In this document: positions 1-5,958 of the stretch, piece by piece | Position numbering within the stretch: the stretch's first letter is position 1 | Layout of the letters: the number at the start of each line of letters is the position of its first letter | From: an uncultured Oscillospiraceae bacterium | GTDB taxonomy: Bacteria > Bacillota > Clostridia > Oscillospirales > Acutalibacteraceae | Direction: 5' to 3' | DNA: 9,744 nt | Assembly (NCBI GenBank): GCA_900540865.1 | Contig: UQHH01000067.1 | Span: 1 to 9,744 of the forward strand | Notes under the pieces: model-generated | What the model was told of the DNA's origin: nothing | Databases searched by the model: none | What the model saw: the letters and a program-made list of their open reading frames with translations, nothing else | Translations under genes and position numbers: made by a program

Positions 1-42
1 CCTCTCTATTCGTCGGCAGCGTCAGATGTGTATAAGAGACAG
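1..42 (+). other. Sequencing adapter contamination (Illumina Nextera i5 end)
   Basis: This stretch is synthetic. Bases 10-42 match the Nextera Read-1 adapter, starting TCGTCGGCAGCGTC and ending with the Tn5 mosaic end AGATGTGTATAAGAGACAG. Bases 2-9 (CTCTCTAT) match the Nextera XT i5 index S502/N502, and base 1 (C) fits the last base of the P5 oligo. The order P5, index, adapter, mosaic end is exactly that of a library molecule, so an untrimmed adapter was assembled onto the contig end. True genomic sequence starts at about base 43. Identification is from memory of the published adapter sequences. Confidence 0.97.
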
Positions 43-287
43 CCCAGGTGCTGCCTGCTGCCCGGCAGCAGCGCTTCTTTATTTTTCTCCCTGTCCAGCC
101 CTTTTCGCATTGCGCCGAGCAAAGCTTTTTTTGCCTTGCCGGAGGTTACGGTAAACCTCCAGGGCTGCCGGTTTTTGGAGGAGGGCGCGTAAAGCCCCGC
201 CTGCAAAACCTGTTCAATCAATTCCCGTTTCACGGGTTTATCCTTGTATTTTCTTATGCTCCTTCTGCCAGATATGGCTGCGTTCAT
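43..287 (-). CDS. Nitroreductase-family protein, 3' end cut off by adapter
   Basis: About 81 native residues of an FMN-dependent nitroreductase-like oxidoreductase, a family that reduces nitro-aromatics, quinones or similar substrates with NAD(P)H in the cytoplasm. The family's N-terminal FMN-contact segment is visible as GRRSIRKY (residues 7-14), and the second typical motif as APSSKNRQPWRF (34-45). Family members usually run to about 170-200 residues, so roughly half is missing. The start at 287 is supported by AGGAGGT at 293-299, five bases upstream. Codon 82 spans the adapter junction, and the open frame continues to base 6 as adapter-encoded residues ending LLYTSDAADE; these must not be counted as protein. 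The gene follows the terminator of the lipase-like gene and appears to have its own promoter. The exact substrate cannot be told from this fragment. Confidence 0.85.
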
Positions 288-315
288 TTTTTACCTCCTG
301 TGCGGTGTTTTCCCT

Positions 316-344
316 ATTTTACCACTATCCGGCAAACCAGTACA
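316..344 (-). promoter_or_regulatory. Candidate extended -10 promoter for the nitroreductase gene
   Basis: On the minus strand, TAAAAT (plus 316-321) is preceded directly by TGG (plus 322-324), giving an extended -10. A weak -35 (TGTACT, about 339-344) lies 17 bases upstream. The predicted start near 309 gives a leader of about 20 bases carrying the ribosome binding site. The site lies between the upstream gene's terminator and this gene, where a promoter is expected. The poor -35 keeps confidence moderate. Confidence 0.4.
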
Positions 345-348
345 GCCT

Positions 349-388
349 TGATAAAGGAAAAGCGGCACAGCCGGCTGGCTGTGCCGCT
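349..388 (-). terminator. Intrinsic terminator of the lipase-like gene
   Basis: A perfect 12-bp stem (arms 361-372 and 377-388, AGCGGCACAGCC paired with GGCTGTGCCGCT) encloses a 4-base loop. Read on the minus strand it is followed by TTTTCCTTTAT, a broken T tract. It lies 33 bases beyond the stop codon of the 1031-aa gene. A second, weaker hairpin (GCGGC/GCCGC, 404-420) lies between the stop codon and this stem. Confidence 0.85.
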
Positions 389-420
389 CCAAACAAGGGA
401 ATTGCGGCTGCGGATGCCGC

Positions 421-3400
421 TTAGAAGTTGGAAGAGTTAATGTGTGTGGACAGGAGATAATACGTTTCCTGCCAGTGCGGATGGGCAAGCCCGCCGATTG
501 CGGAAGCGATGATGCTTGTTTTTGCCTTTTCATAACGCTTGGCGATATTCAGCTCGACCGCAAAGCGGTACGCGTTAATTTCACCGGACATCTGCGCCGC
601 AAGCAGCTGCATGAAGTAGCTGGGCGTCTGGCAGACCTCAAAATCCCAGCCGGAAATCGCGCCGCCGTTATAACGGGTGATAATGCAGTGCGGAAGCGCG
701 TTGACAGGAATTTTGGCGATTGCCTTTTCACGGCTCGATTCCGACATACCGCGGTTGATGATGGTAATGGTATCGTTGCTGCCGTCTCCATGGCACTTAC
801 AGGTGTAGCGGTAGCAATCGCTCCTGCCTGTTGCGACTGCCGCGATATCGTTGACGGTGTTCTGCATGCCGAAGGTGTCCGGGTTATAGTCGAACTTAGA
901 GACGAGCGCTTCCCATTCCTTTTCGTAGCTTTTCGCAACGCTTACGCTTGCCGTCCTGCCGTACCGCCTAAAGCTCCACTGCGTCATCGGCAGGCACGGG
1001 ACAAAATCGTCCGTATTGACGACATTGAAAATGCTCTTATAGTTCGCCGTATTTGTGGCTGTCGTGGTATTGGGCGCCGCGAAGGTATACGTGTAGTTGT
1101 AATACCCCGCGTTCTGCAGGCGCGCGCCTAGGATATTGGCGATGCCCGCGCCGCGGGAATGGCCCGTTACCCAAAGCACCTTATTTGAGGTGGAAGACGT
1201 ATAGCTGCGGATGTAGGTGTTGATGTAGTTGAGCAGCCTCGTTGCGGCAATATCGAAGCCTTTGTGATTTGTTTTCACAGTCCAGTCGGCAGTTTTGGGC
1301 GATTCGTTCGGGTCGCCGATGTCGAAGTTGCTCGACCATTCCTGGAGCGTCCCGTTCGTACCTCTGACGGACACGGAAATAATTTCTTTTTCCGTTCCGT
1401 TATAAGAAACGGTCCTGTGCCCGATAGCAAGCTCGGAAAGATGGTAGTCGCTGTAAGAATTGGCAAGCTTGTAGCTTTTTACGTCCTTCAGGCCATGGTA
1501 CTGCATCAGGGGAACGATTGCCTTTGCCGACCCGCCGACGTTGAGCGTAACGCCGTCGTAAATAACGGACGACCACAGTGAAGAAACGGTGCTCAGCGGC
1601 TGGCTGTAGGTTTCGTTGTTCGCAAAGAACCTGCGGTAATCCATGGAATAATTGACGGTAGAGGTCGCCTGGCTCGTCGTAAGCGTACCGGAAAACGTAT
1701 TGTCCAGAGGCTTAGGGTCGGACGAATCGTTGATTCCGTCGTAGTCGGAGTCGGCGGCCACCGGGCTTGAGAGTGTGCTGAAAACCGGGACGCTTGCCTG
1801 TCCCGCGTCGTCCGAAAACGCGGAAAGGTCCCTCTGCTCCAACGCGCCGAGTTCCTCATAATCGCTCAGGCCGTCGCCGTCGGTATCAATTTTGTTCGAA
1901 GCGGAAACCGGGCCGTCTAGCTTGACGGACTGGTAGCCGCTGAGCATTACCCAGGAGCCGTCGTTTACTTCATCCGCCATATGGTCGGCAAGAGATGAAA
2001 TTTCCGTACGCATATTTCCACTGAGGTCGGCATAAGCGCCGCCCGTCTTTTGGTAAAGCTCCTTGTAGGAGGCGTTTTTGCTCGGCGTCGTCATAACGCT
2101 TGCGGAAATCCCTTTTTCAGAGAAGCGCTCGATTTTCTGTTTCATTGCGGCGGCCGGGCTTTTGCCCTGCAGCTGCAGGCCCGAGTCGGTCACCAGCACG
2201 ACAAACTTATCGGCGGAGCTGCGGTAATCGAGCTTTCCGGCCGCTTCAAGCGCGTCGTCCGGTGTTTTTGCCGCGTTATCAAGTTCCGCGATTTTCGCGC
2301 TGAGCGTGGCCGTGTCGGTAAACCAGTTTGACGGGCCGTTTTTCAAAATCCGCGCGCCGGTACCGTCCGCGCCGACTATCGCAAAATTGGGAACGATGCT
2401 GCCGCCGTCCGCCAGACGGTCGGAGAATGTATCGAGATACTGCGTAATCCGGGCTGCCGCGTCCCCAGAGGACGAAGTCGAATCGATGACAAAGACGACG
2501 TCGGCTTGTCCGGGCTGCTTGTTAGCCGTGCCTGCCTGGTCATTCGGTGCAACGCCCAGGTTATTTAGGAAGGTGTCCGCCTTTAGGACAAAATAAATAC
2601 CGCTTGCGGAAACCTGCGCTTCAATCGTACCGGCCTGCGCGCCGGGCTGCGTGTCCAATGGCACGATTTCTCCGTCCCGCATCGTGCAGATTACCAAATC
2701 AGAGGCATAGCCCTCTTGGAGCGTCTGGCGTTTGAAGCTGAGCGTCAGACTATAGGCGCTTCCGTATGAAGAATCGATTGAAACCGCTTTCCCCACGACC
2801 GCGCGCTGGTCAGGCAGCAGGAAATCCTCAGCCGCGCTCATTTTTATCCGCTGGTCAATGAATCCGGAAACCTCCCCGGATATGGAGGGGAGGAGCGGCG
2901 CGTTCTGCGCCAAAAGCGCTTCATCGATTGCCGCGCTTCCCAGCGTCTGCGCAAAGCGCCTGTCCGCGTCGTTCTGGACGCCGTCGCTGCTTGCCTTGAG
3001 CGGGTCGAGGCCGAGCTTTATTTCTTCATAATCGCTCAGGCCGTCGCCGTCCGTATCGGCTTTCAGCGGGTCTGTCCTGTATGTATCGATTTCTTCCCCG
3101 TCGCTCAGGCCGTCGCCGTCCGTGTCAGCCTTTGCGGGGTTTGTTTTGTGGGCAAGCTCCTCAAGGTTTGTAAGCCCATCGCCGTCCGTATCCTCGTCGC
3201 CGTCCTCTATACCGTTGCCATCGGTGTCCTTCGATGCTGGGTTAGTATGAAGCAGATAAATTTCTTCATAATCGCCCAGGCCATCGCCGTCCGAATCGGC
3301 CTTATCCTTATCACTCTGATAAAGCACCTCCAGATAGTCGGGTACGCCGTCGTTATCGCTGTCGAGCGATTGCGCCTGTTCGTCTGAGGCTTCCGCCTGC

Positions 3401-3516
3401 AAAACAGCCGCGGTGTCCGTGCCGTTCTGCTCCGCCGCGGAAAATGCCGAGGCGGAGAAGCTGCCTGCCACCAGAAGCGAAGCCAGCAGCAAGGATGTGA
3501 TTTTTTTAAAATTCAT
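421..3516 (-). CDS. Secreted calcium-repeat / vWA / class 3 lipase-like multidomain protein
   Basis: A 1031-aa exported protein. Residues 1-28 form a signal peptide (MNFKK, hydrophobic core, ASA/FSA cleavage region). Residues 51-180 hold tandem thrombospondin-type-3-like calcium loops of the form DTDGDGLSDYEE. Residues about 210-315 look like a beta-sandwich linker. Residues 337-515 are a von Willebrand A domain with a MIDAS-like DSTSS (D345, T347, S349) and a late acidic VTDSG (D444). A second calcium-repeat block spans 543-604. Residues about 620-950 resemble class 3 lipases: the nucleophile elbow GHSRGAG puts the serine at 787, DDFVPCLP suggests D837 as catalytic acid, and H943 (LPHC) is a candidate histidine. 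The C-terminus looks helical. The start is fixed by GGAGGAGGT at 3524-3532, seven bases upstream. Likely role: extracellular ester or lipid hydrolysis by a surface-associated enzyme. The substrate is unknown, and no sorting signal or dockerin is visible in it. Confidence 0.9.
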   Translation of the reverse strand: MNFKKITSLLLASLLVAGSFSASAFSAAEQNGTDTAAVLQAEASDEQAQSLDSDNDGVPDYLEVLYQSDKDKADSDGDGLGDYEEIYLLHTNPASKDTDGNGIEDGDEDTDGDGLTNLEELAHKTNPAKADTDGDGLSDGEEIDTYRTDPLKADTDGDGLSDYEEIKLGLDPLKASSDGVQNDADRRFAQTLGSAAIDEALLAQNAPLLPSISGEVSGFIDQRIKMSAAEDFLLPDQRAVVGKAVSIDSSYGSAYSLTLSFKRQTLQEGYASDLVICTMRDGEIVPLDTQPGAQAGTIEAQVSASGIYFVLKADTFLNNLGVAPNDQAGTANKQPGQADVVFVIDSTSSSGDAAARITQYLDTFSDRLADGGSIVPNFAIVGADGTGARILKNGPSNWFTDTATLSAKIAELDNAAKTPDDALEAAGKLDYRSSADKFVVLVTDSGLQLQGKSPAAAMKQKIERFSEKGISASVMTTPSKNASYKELYQKTGGAYADLSGNMRTEISSLADHMADEVNDGSWVMLSGYQSVKLDGPVSASNKIDTDGDGLSDYEELGALEQRDLSAFSDDAGQASVPVFSTLSSPVAADSDYDGINDSSDPKPLDNTFSGTLTTSQATSTVNYSMDYRRFFANNETYSQPLSTVSSLWSSVIYDGVTLNVGGSAKAIVPLMQYHGLKDVKSYKLANSYSDYHLSELAIGHRTVSYNGTEKEIISVSVRGTNGTLQEWSSNFDIGDPNESPKTADWTVKTNHKGFDIAATRLLNYINTYIRSYTSSTSNKVLWVTGHSRGAGIANILGARLQNAGYYNYTYTFAAPNTTTATNTANYKSIFNVVNTDDFVPCLPMTQWSFRRYGRTASVSVAKSYEKEWEALVSKFDYNPDTFGMQNTVNDIAAVATGRSDCYRYTCKCHGDGSNDTITIINRGMSESSREKAIAKIPVNALPHCIITRYNGGAISGWDFEVCQTPSYFMQLLAAQMSGEINAYRFAVELNIAKRYEKAKTSIIASAIGGLAHPHWQETYYLLSTHINSSNF
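3022..3300 (-). repeat. Near-identical DNA repeats encoding calcium loops
   Basis: Copies at 3022-3057, 3091-3126 and 3261-3297 share the core ATCGCTCAGGCCGTCGCCGT with few changes (plus-strand text). They encode the D-x-D-x-D-G loops of the N-terminal calcium block. A fourth copy at 1856-1881, in the second block 1.1 kb away, shares 26 identical bases with 3026-3051. Conservation at the nucleotide level, not just the protein level, suggests recent duplication or gene conversion within the gene. Confidence 0.8.
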
Positions 3517-3638
3517 GATTTTTACCTCCTCCAGATTAATTAAAGATTTTTGTATCCGGCAACAATATTTCCCCTTTAACGCGCCCCTCCTTATTCATCT
3601 ATTTATATCATCCCGGATTCTCCATGGTTTATATTGAA

Positions 3639-3667
3639 ATTATCATATATATTTATAAAAATGTCAA
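3639..3667 (-). promoter_or_regulatory. Sigma-A-type promoter of the lipase-like gene
   Basis: Read on the minus strand, a perfect -35 TTGACA (plus 3662-3667) is followed after 17 bases by GATAAT (plus 3639-3644), a 5/6 match to the -10 consensus. Transcription would start near 3632, leaving a leader of about 115 bases before the ATG at 3516. Confidence 0.7.
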
Positions 3668-3699
3668 TATAATTTATAATAAATTCCTATATATTTAAA

Positions 3700-3726
3700 T
3701 TCGACAATATAACGCGTATTTCGACA
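3700..3726 (+). promoter_or_regulatory. Pair of candidate Spo0A boxes
   Basis: Two exact TTCGACA heptamers lie at 3700-3706 and 3720-3726, in the same orientation and 20 bp apart start to start (about two helical turns). TTCGACA (reverse TGTCGAA) is the known Spo0A box of Bacillus and clostridia. They lie about 70-95 bases upstream of the predicted lipase transcription start and 80-110 bases upstream of the predicted dockerin start, so Spo0A could act on either promoter. Two further single copies occur inside coding DNA (1320-1326 and 4369-4375 approximately), so chance matches exist. The pairing and intergenic position are what make this site credible. Confidence 0.5.
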
Positions 3727-3760
3727 TGAAACAACAATTTGCTTATTTAATGAACATATT

Positions 3761-3779
3761 TTGTGACTGAATTTCACAA
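3761..3779. promoter_or_regulatory. Inverted repeat TTGTGA-N7-TCACAA, possible operator
   Basis: Perfect 6-bp arms (3761-3766 and 3774-3779) separated by CTGAATT form an operator-like dyad just upstream of, and overlapping, the candidate -35 of the dockerin gene. The arms resemble CRP/FNR-type half-sites, but the 7-base spacer differs from the usual 6, and such factors are not assumed here. The binding protein is unknown. Confidence 0.35.
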
Positions 3780-3802
3780 GAAAGTTATAGTCTTGGTAAA
3801 AT
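3773..3802 (+). promoter_or_regulatory. Candidate promoter for the dockerin gene pair
   Basis: TTCACA (3773-3778) and TAAAAT (3797-3802) are separated by 18 bases, with a predicted start near 3808 and a leader of about 58 bases. An alternative, TTGTGA (3761-3766) with TTATAG (3785-3790), also 18 bases apart, overlaps it. The AT-rich sequence allows several readings, so the exact promoter is uncertain. Confidence 0.35.
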
Positions 3803-3866
3803 AATATTGTAAAATGTCTACTGCTCATAATAGGCGTTTTATAAAAAAACAAAAGGGGTAAAGAAA

Positions 3867-4997
3867 ATGAGAAGAAAAACAAAAACCACCGTACTATCAC
3901 TTTTACTGGCCGCGGTATTGCTGTGCCTGCCGTTTTGCGGCGCCAGCGCGCAGGAAGCACGGCAAACCAGCGCTACACAGCTTGAACAAGGTCTTTATTT
4001 CTTAAAAAATAAGGGCAGCGGCTTGTATGCCTCGGCCGATACGGAAAATACGCAAAGCATCAGGCAGCAGCCCTTCTCCGGTGAGAATAATCAAATATGG
4101 GTCATAAAGCGCTCTGCCGACGCCGGCTATTATAATGTACAGAACGGCTTGCTGGACGCTTCCTATTATTTGGCTCAGGGATTGCAGACGACGTTGAACC
4201 GTGCGGCCGCCAGTATGCTGTCCGGCGGTGCGTTCAACGTGTCTATTTCAAATAATACGGACGGGACCTATTTCATTAGCGGAAAAAAACAGTCGATGGA
4301 TTTTACGAAATATCTGGAAATCCCGAATAACTCCAATGCGTCCGGCTCCCTTCTGTCGTGGTATACGTTCGACACTGCGAGTATTGATTATCATTCATGG
4401 TATCTGGAGCCCGCCGGCTATGTGCTGGGCGACGCCAATATGGACGGTTATTTGGATATTAGGGACGCGACGGAAATACAAATGTATCTTGCGGGCTATG
4501 AGTCCTTTACAGCGGCGCAGACGTATCTTGCGGATTTCGACTGCAACGGCGTGGTGGATATCCGCGACGCTACGGCGATACAAATGTATCTTGCGGGTAA
4601 AACCGTTAGAATCAACGGGCAGCTCTTTCAAACTGGAACAAAAATTCAATATATTGCAAGCTACGGCTGCGGCGCGGCTGTAAATTCCGTACAGGGCAAG
4701 GTTACATATCCCGTCGAACTGCTGGAGCTCGATAAAGAATCAATCGATTGCTTTATCGGCGGAAGCCTGCTTGTCAGCACGAAAACCCCCGGGGTAATCA
4801 ATTTTAATTCTTTTGATATCGGCAGCGGAATCGACTTTCAAAATTCAGCGCCGATTCTTACAGCCACCTTTACTGTAAAATCGGGCCTCGATGTCCAGCA
4901 GGGAAATATATCACTCGGAATGGAAATCGTTTCCGACCTGGCAGGGAACAATTATACGGGCACACAGTCCGAAGCAGTGGTGGCGCTTACAAAATAG
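3867..4997 (+). CDS. Secreted ricin-like / dockerin I / cohesin-like protein
   Basis: A 376-aa exported protein. A signal peptide (residues 1-28, cleavage after GASA) is followed by a ricin B-type beta-trefoil-like region (about 42-182; GLYFLKNKGSGLYAS, then NQIWVIKR). A type I dockerin follows at 186-244, with two calcium loops (D189-N191-D193-D200 and D223-D225-N227-D234), each followed by DATxIQMYLAG. The last domain (about 248-376) has the alternating beta pattern of the cohesin/CBD9-like fold. Family knowledge: dockerins bind cohesins on scaffold or surface proteins, and ricin-like domains often bind sugars. No catalytic domain is visible, so a binding or adaptor role is inferred. The dockerin is internal rather than terminal. 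An AGGGG at 3854-3858 supports the start. The next gene repeats the dockerin plus cohesin-like part, and the two probably form an operon. The ricin and cohesin-like assignments are less certain than the dockerin. Confidence 0.85.
   Translation: MRRKTKTTVLSLLLAAVLLCLPFCGASAQEARQTSATQLEQGLYFLKNKGSGLYASADTENTQSIRQQPFSGENNQIWVIKRSADAGYYNVQNGLLDASYYLAQGLQTTLNRAAASMLSGGAFNVSISNNTDGTYFISGKKQSMDFTKYLEIPNNSNASGSLLSWYTFDTASIDYHSWYLEPAGYVLGDANMDGYLDIRDATEIQMYLAGYESFTAAQTYLADFDCNGVVDIRDATAIQMYLAGKTVRINGQLFQTGTKIQYIASYGCGAAVNSVQGKVTYPVELLELDKESIDCFIGGSLLVSTKTPGVINFNSFDIGSGIDFQNSAPILTATFTVKSGLDVQQGNISLGMEIVSDLAGNNYTGTQSEAVVALTK
4476..4597 (+). repeat. Direct repeat of the two dockerin calcium modules
   Basis: ATACAAATGTATCTTGCGGG occurs identically at 4476-4495 and 4578-4597, encoding the helix IQMYLAG of each dockerin half. 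This is the internal duplication typical of type I dockerins. The 20-base identity is higher than protein constraint alone would require. Confidence 0.75.
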
Positions 4998-5056
4998 CCC
5001 TGCGGCGCTGGCTTTCCAGAGCAAAAATATTGAGACAAAATGAGGAGTAAAATACA

Positions 5057-5764
5057 ATGAAAAAAAGAATGGATGTTATTATTAGCGTCATGCTCGTTCT
5101 GGCAATGGTTTGCGTCCCGGTTAGCTACAGCGCGCTGGAAGCTGAACAGGCGGACTCACAAAAATGGCGTTTGGAAAAAGCTGATTATAAATTAGGCGAC
5201 GTCAATATGGACGGCTATATCAACAACGCGGACGTTGTCTATCTGCAGCACTACCTTGTGGGCGACGAGTCACTGACCGACGCGCAGCGGTACCTTGCCG
5301 ACTTTAATCAGGACGGTTCTATTGATATTAACGACGTAACCGATATTCAGTTATTCATGAATAAGCCGCTGATTAGGATTAACGGGCAGCAATACCACAA
5401 GGGAGCTGCCTTTCGGTATACCTTGGAATATAGCTGTACTTCCGCACCGGTCGCAGGCATACAGGGCACTGTCTCCTACAATTCCGCCGCGGTGGTTTTC
5501 AATCAGGATTCCATTGAGTTTTCCCGTATTGGCTCGCCTGTTTACAACGCGTCGAATCCGGGAACCATTCGTTTCAACAGCTCCAGCACAAATCCGTTTA
5601 ACTTGAGCGGGCTGGCTCCTATTATGACTGCGGAGTTCACCGTACCGCTGGATACTGAAATAAGCGAAACAGCAGTAAATTTCCAAATGGAAGGCCTTTA
5701 CGACATCGACTTCAACGCGCTGCGTGGAAAGCAGAGAGTAACCATCACCGAGCTTGGTTTCTAA
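5057..5764 (+). CDS. Secreted dockerin I / cohesin-like protein
   Basis: A 235-aa exported protein and partial paralogue of its upstream neighbour, lacking the ricin-like domain. The N-terminus (1-26) is a signal peptide, with a likely cleavage near SYSA. A type I dockerin occupies about 46-103, with loops D48-N50-D52-D59 and D82-N84-D86-D93. The second half ends IQLFMN instead of YLAG, so the two halves are less symmetrical than in the neighbour. Residues 106-235 align by eye with the neighbour's C-terminal domain (shared RINGQ, Y-x-C, GxV-x-Y, PGTIRFN, and LAPIMTAEFTV against SAPILTATFTV) and look cohesin-like. AGGAG at 5043-5047 supports the start. The 59-bp gap to the previous gene has no evident terminator, so the two are probably co-transcribed and end at the hairpin just downstream. 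With no enzyme domain, a structural or adaptor role in a surface complex is the best inference. Confidence 0.85.
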   Translation: MKKRMDVIISVMLVLAMVCVPVSYSALEAEQADSQKWRLEKADYKLGDVNMDGYINNADVVYLQHYLVGDESLTDAQRYLADFNQDGSIDINDVTDIQLFMNKPLIRINGQQYHKGAAFRYTLEYSCTSAPVAGIQGTVSYNSAAVVFNQDSIEFSRIGSPVYNASNPGTIRFNSSSTNPFNLSGLAPIMTAEFTVPLDTEISETAVNFQMEGLYDIDFNALRGKQRVTITELGF

Positions 5765-5793
5765 CAGCTTCGGGCTTTACACAAAAAATTAAG

Positions 5794-5831
5794 AAACGGG
5801 ACGGGGAATTTATCTTCCCCGTCCCGTTTTT
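5794..5831 (+). terminator. Strong intrinsic terminator after the dockerin genes
   Basis: A perfect 15-bp GC-rich stem (5794-5808 AAACGGGACGGGGAA with 5815-5829) encloses a 6-base loop and runs into a T5 tract, 30 bases after the stop codon. It isolates the dockerin pair from leuB. The A-rich bases before it do not form a comparable U tract for minus-strand use. Confidence 0.92.
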
Positions 5832-5897
5832 CGCCAGCCTTACCGTTCGCAGGCTGTCCGGTAATTTTAATAATTGTAGTATAGTTTACATTCTTTG

Positions 5898-5927
5898 TTG
5901 ACATCCTGTGGCATACTGAAATATAAT
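5898..5927 (+). promoter_or_regulatory. Consensus sigma-A promoter of leuB
   Basis: TTGACA (5898-5903) and TATAAT (5922-5927) both match consensus exactly, with an 18-base spacer. Transcription would start near 5934, leaving about 25 leader bases with AGGAG at 5946-5950. That leader is too short for a leucine T-box or attenuator, so any control would have to act at the promoter. Confidence 0.85.
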
Positions 5928-5958
5928 AAAACCATATAAAAAGACAGGAGACTCGACG

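Larger units (their letters stand above)
3517..3866. other. Divergent 350-bp AT-rich intergenic region
   Basis: This gap separates the minus-strand lipase-like gene from the plus-strand dockerin genes and is much richer in A+T than the flanking coding DNA. It holds the minus promoter (3639-3667), two TTCGACA motifs (3700-3726), an inverted repeat (3761-3779), a candidate plus promoter (3773-3802) and the two ribosome binding sites. The minus transcript would have a leader of about 115 bases (3517-3632), in which I recognise no riboswitch. I see no convincing small gene. Confidence 0.75.

Noticed and set aside
1..42. Transposon end or attachment site at the window start
   Set aside because: The Tn5 mosaic end belongs to the Nextera library adapter, as shown by the neighbouring i5 index and adapter bases. 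It is not a natural insertion.
442..1131. A 229-codon plus-strand open frame opposite the lipase-like gene
   Set aside because: It lies fully antisense to a well-supported gene with recognisable catalytic motifs, has no ribosome binding site, and its translation is rich in R, V and A without domain features. It is a by-product of GC-rich codon use.
3517..3632. Riboswitch or small RNA in the lipase-like gene leader
   Set aside because: I looked for conserved riboswitch cores and a terminator-like fold in the roughly 115-base leader and found none. Only a 5-codon open frame is present, without support.
5835..5864. Possible second hairpin after the dockerin terminator (CAGCC/GGCTG or TTACCG/CGGTAA)
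   Set aside because: The two pairings exclude each other, are only 5-6 bp long with large loops, and lie behind an already strong terminator. There is no support for a regulatory leader because the leuB promoter lies further downstream.
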